A program made the position numbers and the translations under genes. Positions 17,624-26,600 of a stretch of DNA of 64,000 nucleotides are shown in pieces; position 1 is the first letter of the stretch; every line of letters starts with the position of its first letter. The notes under the pieces are model-generated. The model saw nothing but the letters and a program-made list of their open reading frames with translations, was not told the origin of the DNA and ran no database searches. The stretch lies in assembly GCF_006715095.1 (NCBI RefSeq), contig NZ_VFMO01000001.1, forward strand, positions 372,001 to 436,000. The letters run 5' to 3'. The DNA comes from Yimella lutea. Lineage in GTDB: Bacteria > Actinomycetota > Actinomycetes > Actinomycetales > Dermatophilaceae.

Positions 17624-18624
17624 GCCGTGGCGACCTCGTCCATCGACACCGGGCGTCCACGCATCCGCGACAGTTCGCAGGCCTCGGCGATCCGGAACGC
17701 CTCCAACGCGTCCCGCACCGTGCACGGGCTCTCCCGCAGCCCGGACGCGACGTCGAAGAACGCGGTGAGTTCGGCCTGGTAGGCGGGCAGGAAGCGGTCC
17801 ATGAAGTTGGTGTGCACCGGCCCCTTGGGGAAGTCGACGCCGTCCTCGGCCGAGACCATCGCGAGGGTGTCGTCGAGCCCGACGCACATCGAACCCTTGC
17901 TGCCGAAGACCTCCGTGCGCACGTCGTGACCCTGGCCGTTGTAGCGGGTGGAGGAGATCTGGACGACGGTCCCGGAGTCGAGCGTGAGCATCGCGCCGCC
18001 GGTGTCGTAGTCGCCGGACTCCTTGAAGAACTCGGCCCCCTGGTTACCGCCGGTCGCGTAGACGGTGGCGACCTCGCGTCCGGACACGAAGCGCACCACG
18101 TCGAAGTCGTGGATGTTGCAGTCGCGGAAGATGCCACCGGACGTCGGGATGTAAGACGCATGCGGCGGGTTCTGGTCGAGGGTGTGGCTGCGGATCGTGT
18201 GGATGAACCCGAGTTCGCCGGCGGCGACGGCCTGCTGCACCCGCTGGTAGCCGTGGTCGAAGCGGCGCTGGAAACCGACGTGCACCGGGGTGTCGGACGC
18301 CTCCGCCAAGCGGGTCAGGTCGATCGTCTCGTCCAGCGTGGCGGCGACCGGTTTCTCACAGAAGGTCCGGACGCCGGCCGCGATCGCCTTGCGCAGCATC
18401 GGCGCGTGCCCCGGCGTCGCGGTCGCGATCACCAACCCGTCCAGACCGGCAGCGAGCAACGCGTCCTCGCTGTCGACCACCTCGGCGCCTATCCCATCGG
18501 CTGCCTTGCGCGCCTGGTCGCCGACGAAGTCGTAGAGCACGAGTTCGTCGACGGATGCGAGGGAGTGGAGCGTGGCGGCATGGAACGCACCGATGCGTCC
18601 CACTCCCGTCAGGCCGATGCGCAT
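17620..18624 (-). CDS. Gfo/Idh/MocA family oxidoreductase (inositol 2-dehydrogenase-like)
   Basis: 334 residues from ATG 18624. N-terminal Rossmann domain with GLTGVGRIGAFHAATL (NAD-binding GxGxxG), ATPGHAPMLRKAIAAG, and the FCEKPVAATLDE loop whose EKP Lys is catalytic in the family. The C-terminal alpha/beta domain has IHDFDVVRFVSG with the conserved catalytic Asp and His. This matches IolG-type inositol or related sugar dehydrogenases. First gene of the operon, running into the TIM-barrel isomerase and then the ABC transporter. A TTGACA promoter and a TTGT-N4-ACAA palindrome lie upstream. Confidence 0.9.
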   Translation of the reverse strand: MRIGLTGVGRIGAFHAATLHSLASVDELVLYDFVGDQARKAADGIGAEVVDSEDALLAAGLDGLVIATATPGHAPMLRKAIAAGVRTFCEKPVAATLDETIDLTRLAEASDTPVHVGFQRRFDHGYQRVQQAVAAGELGFIHTIRSHTLDQNPPHASYIPTSGGIFRDCNIHDFDVVRFVSGREVATVYATGGNQGAEFFKESGDYDTGGAMLTLDSGTVVQISSTRYNGQGHDVRTEVFGSKGSMCVGLDDTLAMVSAEDGVDFPKGPVHTNFMDRFLPAYQAELTAFFDVASGLRESPCTVRDALEAFRIAEACELSRMRGRPVSMDEVATA

Positions 18625-18682
18625 GGGGTGTCCTTCCGAGCCGTTCGAAGCAATGGAGCGCCCGGCGGCGCCGCACTCCCAA

Positions 18683-18726
18683 GCTTTTCGGCCGTCCGGG
18701 AGGGTGTCAAGGATTTGTCAGAACAA
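18683..18726 (-). promoter_or_regulatory. Putative promoter and operator of the sugar/polyol operon
   Basis: On the minus strand TTGACA (18710-18705) is followed about 17 nt later by AAAGCT near 18688-18683, a weak -10. Immediately upstream TTGT-CAGA-ACAA (18715-18726) is a dyad suited to a GntR- or LacI-type repressor. No regulator gene is adjacent, so the assignment is tentative. Confidence 0.4.
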
Positions 18727-18792
18727 TTGATCATCGACCGCCATCTCGGATCAATGACTGATACCGGCGGGTACAGCTCCCGTCGTGCCACG

Positions 18793-19038
18793 ATGGCCGG
18801 CATGGCCCCGTTCAAACGCCCCGCCCGCCAGGACATCGTCAGCGATCTGGTCGCCAACGTCGCCCAGGTGCAGGTCGCCATCGGCGACAAGGTGGAGGCC
18901 GGTCAGGAACTGGTGCTGCTGGAGTCGATGAAGATGGAGATTCCGGTGGTGCCCGAATGGGAGGGCACGGTCACCGATGTCCGCGTGGTGCCGGGCGACG
19001 TCGTCCAGGAGGGCGACATCCTCGTCGTCCTGGAGTGA
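18793..19038 (+). CDS. Biotin/lipoyl carrier domain protein (acyl-CoA carboxylase BCCP-like)
   Basis: A small stand-alone biotinyl domain: DIVSDLVANVAQVQVAIG, EAGQELVLLESMKMEIPV with the biotin-accepting Lys in the MKM motif, and VTDVRVVPGDVVQEGD. About 81 residues if it begins at ATG 18793; ATG 18802 or ATG 18754 are alternatives and none has a clear ribosome-binding site. Free-standing carriers of about 70 residues are common in actinobacteria and serve acyl-CoA carboxylases encoded elsewhere. It is divergent from the sugar operon and convergent with cca, whose stop lies 16 bp away. Confidence 0.87.
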   Translation: MAGMAPFKRPARQDIVSDLVANVAQVQVAIGDKVEAGQELVLLESMKMEIPVVPEWEGTVTDVRVVPGDVVQEGDILVVLE

Positions 19039-19041
19039 CGA

Positions 19042-19064
19042 CCCCGCGCGGAACTAGGAGGTTC
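19042..19064. repeat. Dispersed element CGCGAACCTCCTA-type, at the end of cca
   Basis: The minus strand reads CGCGAACCTCCTAGTTCCGC, nearly the same as sequence at 57508-57532 (CGCGAACCTCCTACTTCTGC). Here it supplies the last codons and stop of cca. Confidence 0.5.
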
Positions 19065-20598
19065 GCGAGGACTCGGGCTGCTCGGCCCACCAGCGCAACA
19101 ACTCCTCGCGCGCGGCATCCTCGCCGACCGGGCCGGCATCCAGGCGGTAGGCCAGCAGGTGCTTGTACGCGCGGCCCAGCACTGGGCCGGGCGGGATCCC
19201 CAACACGGACGCGATCTGGTTGCCGTCCAGCTCCGGACGCACCTTGCCCAGTTCCTCCTGCTCGAGCAGGCGGGCGATGCGGCGCTCAAGATCGTCGTAC
19301 GTCGCCGCGAGGGTGGCGGCCTTGCGCCGGTTGCGGGTGGTGCAGTCGGAGCGGGTGAGCAGGTGCAGGCGCGCGAGCTGCGACCCGGCGTCGGTGACGT
19401 AACGACGCACCGCGGAGTCGGTCCATTCGCCGCCGCCGTAGCCGTGGAAACGCAGGTGCAACTCGATCAACTTGGTGACATCACGGATGGTGTCCTTGTC
19501 GAAACGCAGTTCCCGCATCCGCTTGCGGGCGAGCTTGGCGCCGACGATCTCGTGATGATGGAAGGACACCCCGCCGCCGGACTCGAACCTGCGCGTCGCC
19601 GGCTTGCCGATGTCGTGCAGCAACGCGGCCAACCGCAGTACCAGGTCGGGTCCATCGACGACCGCGGGTGACTCCAGAGCCTCGACCGACCGCGGACCTT
19701 CCAGCGCGATCGCCCGGTCGAGCACGGTGAGCGAGTGTTCGTACACGTCCTTGTGACGGTGGTGTTCGTCGATCTCGAGCTTCAACGCGGGCAGTTCGGG
19801 GAGCACCTGCTCGGCCAGACCGGTGTCGACCAGCAGTTCGAGGCCGGCGCGCGGGTCGGGCGCCACCATCAGCTTCACCAGCTCGTCGTGAACCCGCTCC
19901 GGCGACACGATGTTGATCGTGGCCGCACGCTCGGTCATGGCCTCGACCACCGACGGCGCGGCGGTGAAGCCGAGCTGTGCGACGAACCGAGCCGCGCGCA
20001 TCATCCGCAGGGGGTCGTCGCCGAAGGACACCTCGGCCGGCGCCGGCGTGACCAACTCCTTGCGGGCCAGCGCACCGAGTCCGTCGTAGGGGTCGATGAA
20101 CTCCAGCGACGGCAGCCGCATCGCCATCGCGTTCACCGTGAAGTCCCGGCGGATCAGATCGTCGTTCAGGTTGTCGCCGAACGCCACGATCGGCTTGCGG
20201 GTCACGCCGTCGTACGCGTCCGCGCGGTAGGTCGTGATCTCGACCTTCCACTGCCCCTTCTGCGCGCCGATCGTGCCGAAGTCACGGCCGACGTCCCAGG
20301 TGGTGGACGCCCACGGTTTCAGCAAGGCCTCGGTCTGCTGCGGCGAGGCAGACGTGGTGAGGTCGATGTCGACGCTTGCGCGCCCCAGGAACGCATCGCG
20401 CACCGGGCCACCGACGAGCGCCAGTTCGTGGCCGGCACCGGTGAAGATCTCACCGAGTTCGGTGAGCAACTTCAGATGGGGCGCGAGGTGGGTGACCGCA
20501 CGCTCGCGAAGAGCGCGCAACGACGCCGCTGACTGTGCTGTGGACGGCGCGGCGGACTCTGGGGTCGGGGAGGGGGACTGCTGATCGGGCACCTCCAA
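19054..20598 (-). CDS. cca: CCA tRNA nucleotidyltransferase
   Basis: 514 residues. Nucleotidyltransferase core: LALVGGPVRDAFLGRASVDIDLTT-type motif with GG and DxD (about residues 60-80), RRDFTVNAMAM (about 148), and GDDPLRMMRAARFVAQLGF. The central HD-type domain shows LAALLHDIGKPATRRF and FHHHEIVGAKLARKRM. It adds or repairs the 3' CCA of tRNAs, needed here since tRNA-Ala lacks an encoded CCA. The frame opens at TTG 20598; GTG 20592 is equally possible and GGAG lies between them, so the start is unsure. Divergent from the Nudix gene by 52 bp, a standard actinobacterial arrangement. Confidence 0.93.
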   Translation of the reverse strand: MEVPDQQSPSPTPESAAPSTAQSAASLRALRERAVTHLAPHLKLLTELGEIFTGAGHELALVGGPVRDAFLGRASVDIDLTTSASPQQTEALLKPWASTTWDVGRDFGTIGAQKGQWKVEITTYRADAYDGVTRKPIVAFGDNLNDDLIRRDFTVNAMAMRLPSLEFIDPYDGLGALARKELVTPAPAEVSFGDDPLRMMRAARFVAQLGFTAAPSVVEAMTERAATINIVSPERVHDELVKLMVAPDPRAGLELLVDTGLAEQVLPELPALKLEIDEHHRHKDVYEHSLTVLDRAIALEGPRSVEALESPAVVDGPDLVLRLAALLHDIGKPATRRFESGGGVSFHHHEIVGAKLARKRMRELRFDKDTIRDVTKLIELHLRFHGYGGGEWTDSAVRRYVTDAGSQLARLHLLTRSDCTTRNRRKAATLAATYDDLERRIARLLEQEELGKVRPELDGNQIASVLGIPPGPVLGRAYKHLLAYRLDAGPVGEDAAREELLRWWAEQPESSRTS

Positions 20599-20650
20599 AG
20601 GTTAGGTCGAAGTCTTCTACCGGGCCGCATCGCCTGGTTACAGTGAACAA

Positions 20651-21130
20651 ATGACCCTCCAAGTGCCTCGAGCCAGTCGCCCGCAGCGGCGACTGCCGTC
20701 GTTGGAGGAGATTTCCGCGGGTGGAGTGGTGATCGACGTCCGCTCCGGAGCCGCCTGGCTGGCGCTGATCGCCCGCTACAACCGAGCCGGACGCCTGGAA
20801 TGGTGCCTGCCCAAGGGTCACGTCGAGCCCGGCGAGACGCTGGTCGAGACAGCAGTGCGCGAGGTCGCCGAGGAAACCGGCATTTACGGTCGCGCCCTGG
20901 TCACGCTCGGCACCATCGACTACTGGTTCAGCACCCCTCGATTTCGGATCCACAAGCGAGTGCACCACTATCTTCTCGAGGCACTCGACGGCGAGATCAC
21001 GGTCGAGAACGATCCCGACCAGGAAGCCGTCGACGCGGCCTGGTTCCGGCTGGACGAGGTCGATTCCCGGCTGACCTTCGCCAACGAGCGCCGTATCGCC
21101 CACATGGCCTGGCGCCGGCTTGCCGGTTGA
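20651..21130 (+). CDS. Nudix hydrolase
   Basis: 159 residues from ATG 20651. The complete Nudix box GHVEPGETLVETAVREVAEETGI (GX5EX7REUXEEXGU) occupies about residues 56-78, preceded by EWCLPK. Upstream EEISAGGVVIDVRSGAAWLALI is the usual first strand pair. It is the MutT-like member conserved between cca and the murJ gene block in actinobacteria. Substrate unknown. The next gene most likely starts 28 bp after its stop. Confidence 0.92.
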   Translation: MTLQVPRASRPQRRLPSLEEISAGGVVIDVRSGAAWLALIARYNRAGRLEWCLPKGHVEPGETLVETAVREVAEETGIYGRALVTLGTIDYWFSTPRFRIHKRVHHYLLEALDGEITVENDPDQEAVDAAWFRLDEVDSRLTFANERRIAHMAWRRLAG

Positions 21131-21158
21131 CCGGCTGATCGACCCGCGATCGGAGACC

Positions 21159-23675
21159 GTGCACCCCTCCTCGTTCCCGCGACGGGCACGGACGTTGTCC
21201 CTGCTCGTCATGTGTCTTGTGGTGCTCGGCGTGCTGTCCGTCCCGCCGACGCTCGCGGCCACGAAACCTGCGACGGCGGCGGCCCAGACCGACATCCGCA
21301 TCGGACTCGATCCGACCGCCGTGCCGATCGTCACCGGGGACGACGGTGTCGACGTCGTCGGGTCGATCAGCAACGACTCCGACACCGCGATCGACGACGG
21401 CACCGTGCACGTGGCTCTGTCCGGAGCGCTGCTCGACACACCAGGGGCCGTCTCGACATGGGAGGCCGGACGCTCCGAGGCAAAACCCGAGACGGTGGCC
21501 AGCGTGTCGGTGGGCGCGATCGCACCGGGCGCCGTCCGTCAGTTCCGGGTGAAGATTGCGGCGGCACGCATCCCGTGGAAGTACCAGTTGGCAGCACTGC
21601 CGATGACCCTACGGCTGACCGAGGGCCGCACGGTCACCTCCGCGTCCACCCGTTCCTTCGCCCGCACCACCCTGCAGATGCAGCGCGGCGCAGTCGATTC
21701 CCCGCTGAACATCGGCTGGGTGATCCCGCTGACCCTGCCCGCCGATCCCGCGCTGTTCGGCCCGAGCGGACCGGATCGTGACCAGGCCTGGGCCCGCGCG
21801 ATCGGGCCGGGCTCCAGGATCGATCAGCTGATCACCGGGCTGGCCGACCAACCGGTCACCTGGCTCATCGACCCGATCCTGCTCGACCCACCGGCCGCAG
21901 CCGACGACAACGTCCCGGCCGGCACCATCGACGACCCGGCCACGTCCACCGACACCTCGGTGGGATCCGACCAGGCCCGGCGTGATGACGCATCCCCCAC
22001 GCCCTCCGCCACTGCTTCCAGTACGCCGTCCGCCGGCCCGTCGACCACACCGTCCGCCACCTCGTCGCCCACCTCGCCGCCCACCTCGTCGCCCACCTCG
22101 CCGCCCACCTCGCCGCCCGCTGCGTCGGCGGACCCGAGCCCGTCCACGAGTGCCTCTGCGACGACGTCGAGCGGCGAACCGGATCCGAGCGAGTCCACAC
22201 CGACCTCGGACCCGACCGACCCGCCGCCGGCGGACCCCATCCCGTCCAACACCGTCGAGACCCTCACCGCCGAGCTGCTGACCAAACTGCGTGGCCTGCC
22301 GTCGGACCAGACGATCTGGTGGAGCGGCTACGACGACCCGGACGTGCTGACCTTGCTCCAGCGCGATCCCGCTCTGCTGCAACGGGATCTGCGTCGTCCG
22401 CTGCCCCCCGCCCTGCGGGCACTGAGCACGCAGCGCGCTGTGTGGCCCCAGGGTGAGGTCGGCGCCGGCGACGTGCGCCGGATCGCCGGCGCATGGACGT
22501 CGGCCGGACAGGCGACCCCGATCGTGGTGCTGCCGCGTCGGGCCGCGGAGGACCCGAGCGCACCGGTCACGGGCAGCGTCCGGAAGGTGGCGGGAACCGG
22601 AGGCGTCGTGCTGTACCACGAGGACCTCAGCGCCACAGTGAGCTCGGCCGGCGGCGACCCTGGACTGCGGGCGGCGAAGTTCCTTGCGTCGTCGATCGCG
22701 ATCTACCAGCAGGCGCCCGGTAGCGACCGGAGCCTGACCGTCGCCGTCCCGAGGCAGGCCACGACGTCCCCGGCGGCGATCAAGGCGACGATCGGGGCGA
22801 TCCGCAGTTCGGCATGGATCTTCGACCTGGCCGGTAGTGCCATGAACGGCACGGATCCCAAGGCCCGCCCGACCGCACTGCTTCCTGCACCGGCGAGAGG
22901 CCCCGCTTACCCACCCGTGGCTGCGAGTGCCCTCAGCCCGGAGTTGATCGACCGCCTGGGGCGTCAGCGCCGGCGAGTCAACACCCTCGGCACCATCCTG
23001 GTCGACTCCGGTGATGTGGTCGACGCCCGTCACCGTGCCCTCGATGTCATCGGCTCGACACGGTGGCGCGGCCACCCGGGCGCCCTGCAGATCGTCAGCC
23101 GCACCCAGTCCGATTCGCTGCGAGCGATCTTGGGCAAGGTCAGCGTCAACCCCTCGACGGTGAACTTCTTCGCCGATTCAGGACGCCTGGCGATCACGAT
23201 CGTGAACGATCTCAATCGCGACGTGCACGACGTCGTCCTGCGACTCCAACCCCGCAAATACCTGCTGCGCATCGGCAGTCAGCCCGCGCCGCTGGACCTG
23301 CCGGCAAACTCCCGGATCGCCGTCCGCAGCGAGGTCGAGGCGATCTCGCCCGGACGCGTCCAGGTCGACGCCCAACTGACGAACGCCGACGGTGCACCGA
23401 TAGGCGACCCGAACGAGGTGACCCAACTCGAGATCAACGTGCGCCCGACGTCCACCTGGATCTACTGGGTGCTGGGTATCGTGGGCGGGCTGGTGCTGAT
23501 CTTCGGACTGTGGCGCAGCCTGCGCCAGGGCCCGCGACGCACCACGCTCGATCCGACCAGCACCAAGGCGACCCCGCCGGACGCGATCGTCGCGACCGCG
23601 CCGAGTCGCATCGGGCAGCTGGACCCCGACGACGAGTCCCCGACCACGAAGGCACCACCACCCGATGAGCGCTGA
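21159..23675 (+). CDS. DUF6049 family membrane-anchored secreted protein
   Basis: 838 residues from GTG 21159 (HPSSFPRRARTLSLLV); the upstream CGGAGACC favours it over ATG 21120, which would overlap the Nudix gene. Signal peptide to about residue 33 (LGVLSVPPTLAATKP), a beta-rich N-terminal region, then a Pro/Ser/Thr-rich linker (about 280-360), a large extracytoplasmic domain and a single C-terminal membrane helix TWIYWVLGIVGGLVLIFGLW (about 765-785) with a short charged cytoplasmic tail. This is the family always found between the Nudix gene and murJ in actinobacteria; a role in envelope assembly is inferred from that context. It overlaps murJ by 11 bp. Confidence 0.87.
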   Translation: MHPSSFPRRARTLSLLVMCLVVLGVLSVPPTLAATKPATAAAQTDIRIGLDPTAVPIVTGDDGVDVVGSISNDSDTAIDDGTVHVALSGALLDTPGAVSTWEAGRSEAKPETVASVSVGAIAPGAVRQFRVKIAAARIPWKYQLAALPMTLRLTEGRTVTSASTRSFARTTLQMQRGAVDSPLNIGWVIPLTLPADPALFGPSGPDRDQAWARAIGPGSRIDQLITGLADQPVTWLIDPILLDPPAAADDNVPAGTIDDPATSTDTSVGSDQARRDDASPTPSATASSTPSAGPSTTPSATSSPTSPPTSSPTSPPTSPPAASADPSPSTSASATTSSGEPDPSESTPTSDPTDPPPADPIPSNTVETLTAELLTKLRGLPSDQTIWWSGYDDPDVLTLLQRDPALLQRDLRRPLPPALRALSTQRAVWPQGEVGAGDVRRIAGAWTSAGQATPIVVLPRRAAEDPSAPVTGSVRKVAGTGGVVLYHEDLSATVSSAGGDPGLRAAKFLASSIAIYQQAPGSDRSLTVAVPRQATTSPAAIKATIGAIRSSAWIFDLAGSAMNGTDPKARPTALLPAPARGPAYPPVAASALSPELIDRLGRQRRRVNTLGTILVDSGDVVDARHRALDVIGSTRWRGHPGALQIVSRTQSDSLRAILGKVSVNPSTVNFFADSGRLAITIVNDLNRDVHDVVLRLQPRKYLLRIGSQPAPLDLPANSRIAVRSEVEAISPGRVQVDAQLTNADGAPIGDPNEVTQLEINVRPTSTWIYWVLGIVGGLVLIFGLWRSLRQGPRRTTLDPTSTKATPPDAIVATAPSRIGQLDPDDESPTTKAPPPDER
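22035..22130 (+). repeat. Low-complexity Pro/Ser/Thr-coding repeats
   Basis: CACCTCGCCGCC / CACCTCGTCGCC units are repeated head to tail inside the DUF6049 gene, coding for TSPPTSSPTSPPTSPP. A flexible cell-wall-spanning linker prone to length change. Confidence 0.8.
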
Positions 23676-26600
23676 GGCATCCAGACCGTCCGTTCTGCGT
23701 TCGAGCGCGGTGATGGCCGCGGGGACGATGGTCTCCAGAGTTCTGGGTCTGGTCCGCACGATCCTCCTGGCCGGCGTCCTCGGCGCGACCACGCCGGTCG
23801 GTAACGCCTTCGCGACCGCGAACACGCTGCCGAACATGATCTACATCCTGCTCGCGGGCGGGGTGCTCAACGCCGTGCTCGTGCCGCAGATGGCGCGGGC
23901 GCTCAAGCACGACGACGGCGGCCAGGGTTACACCGACAAGCTGCTCACGCTGGCGATGTCGATCCTGCTCGTGGTGACGATCGTCTTCACGGTCTCAGCC
24001 CCGCTGGCGTACTTCGTCATGGACTTCTCGGGCGCCACACCGACGACGCTCGGTATCGCGTTCGCCTACATCTGCATTCCGCAGATCATGTTCTACGGGA
24101 TCTACACGCTGCTGGGCGAGAACCTCAACGCGCGCGGCCGGTTCGGTGCGTTCATGTGGTCGCCGGTGCTGGCGAACGTCGTCGCGATCGCGGGCCTGGT
24201 CTGGTTCTGGTTGGGCACGCACCCGGACGAGGTCGCCGACCCCGAGCGGTGGACCTGGAAGATGATCGCGGTCCTGGCCGGTAGCGCCACGCTCGGCATC
24301 GTGGCCCAGGCGCTCGTGCTGATCATCCCGCTGCGCCGTGCCGGGTACACCTTCCGACCCAACTTCCACTTCCGCGGTGTCGGGCTGCGCACGGCCTCGA
24401 CCATCGCGATCTGGGCGTTCGCCGCGGTCATCGTCCAACAGTTCGGTCTGATCGTCAGCACGAACGTGCTCAACGCCGTGCCGGAGGGGTTCGGCGGAAC
24501 CCTGGCCCAGCAGACGGCCTTCCTGCTGTTCATGCTGCCGCACTCGATCGTGACGATCAGCCTGGTCACCGCGCTGTACACGCGGTTGTCCCACGCGGCC
24601 GCCGAAGGACGCACGACGGCGGTCAAGGACGACCTCGACACCGGGCTGCGGCTGTCGTCGCTGGCCAGCATCGCGGTCACCGTCGGCTCGCTGGTGTTGG
24701 TGCGTCCGCTCACCGAGGCTGTCTGGGGTCCGGTCGACGGCGCCGCGATCGGCACCATGACCATCGCGATGATGCTGGGTCTGGTGCCGTTCACCGTGTG
24801 CGTGCTGGTGCAGCGCGTGTTCTACGCCTACGAGGACGCGAAGACGCCGTTCTGGATGCAGCTCGGCTGCACCGCGGTGGCCGTGGTGCTGACCATGTTC
24901 GCGCTCCTGCTGCCGAACGCCTGGATGGGCCCGGGCGTCGCGTTCGCGCAATCGGTCAGCTACCTGGTGCAGGCGGTGATGGGCTGGTTCCTGCTGCAGC
25001 GCCGCATCGGACACATCCCGATCACCGGGGCCGTACGCACCTACCTGCGTCTGACGGTCGCCGCGCTCGTGGCGGCGTCGGTGGCCGCGATCGCCCGTTT
25101 CGGTATCGAGTCGGTGCTGGGCGACGGACGCACCGGCAACATGGTCACCGTCCTGGTCGGCGGCGGGCTGTTCCTGCTGGTCTACATGACCCTCGGCCGC
25201 CGGTTCGGGGTGAGCGAGATCAACCAGCTGCTCGACCCGGTGCTGTCACGAATCCCCGGCCGCGCACGACCCGCCGCCACACCGGCCGAACCGCAGTCCG
25301 GTACGCCCGAGCAGAACGAACAGACAGAACAGATGCTGGACGAGGCTGCGACCGGTGAAACGGTCGCTGCGGCGGCCATTCCACCGGAACGGCGCTACTT
25401 CGCCCCCGACGCCGACTCGACGCAGACCGTCCCCGTGGGCGGCCAGGACTACTCGGGTTCGGCCCGTCCGCTCGACCTGCGGATGCCGTTGCCGCGGGTG
25501 ACTGCCCGCGTCGACCGGCCGAACTCCGACGATCACACTCCGAGCCACACCCGGAACGGCTCTCCGGAGAACCCACGGTCCGCGGCGGACGCGCCGACGA
25601 ACCTTAGGATGGGCCAGGCTGCGGCAGGGCAGACGCCGACAGGTGCTCACGAGACGGCTGCGACCAACCGGTCCACGAATGAGGGAGAACACGTGCAGGG
25701 CATCGAGTCCGGCCAGGAACTGGCCGGCCGTTACCTCGTGCGTCAGGCCATCGCGTCCACCGATCTGAAGCAGGTCTGGACCGCGACGGACCAGACGCTG
25801 AGTCGCGACGTCACGGTCACCGTGTTCGACGCGAACGGCGAACACGCTGCCGCAGCACTCGACTCCGCGCGCCGCGCAGCCGCCGTGGAGGACCGCCACC
25901 TGCCGCGAGTTCTCGACGTCGGCACCCAGGACGACATCTCCTACGTCGTGTCCGAAGCGCTCGGTGGTTCGGAATCGATCGCGTCGATGCTCCAGTTCGA
26001 GCCGCTGCCGGCGGAGGAGGCACGCCGCATGGTCGGCGAGGCAGCGACCGGTCTGCACGTTGCCGCCGGTCGCGGTCTGCACCACCTCGCGCTCACACCG
26101 CACGAGATCGTCCGCGGACGCGACGGTTCGGTCTACGTGCTCGGTACCGCCACCGAGTCCGCGCTCGCCGGTGCGGATGACGTGCCGTCGGCCGACGCGT
26201 CCCGCCAGGACACCGTCGGGCTCGTCCAGGTGTTGTACGCGGCCCTGACGGGTAAGTGGCCGGGCGAGGACGAGGTTCGCGGAGTGCCGTCGGCGGCCCG
26301 AAACTCCGACGGCGACGTCGCGCCGGCGACCTCGCTACGCCGCAACGTCCCCAAGGACATGAATTCCCTGTGCCTCGCGGTGCTCGGCGACGACGCGGGT
26401 CCGCGGACGCCGGGCGAACTCGCCGCACAACTGGCGCCGTGGTCGTCGGAGATCGTGCGCGACGAACCCCAGGAAAAAAGCGTCGCGGCAAGGCCCGACA
26501 ACACCGACGAACTGTCCAAGGCCGGTGCCGGCACGACGGGCGCCGCCGGTGCCGCCGGTGCGGTTGCGCTGGGTGCGAGCGCCGCCACGGGTCGCACGTC

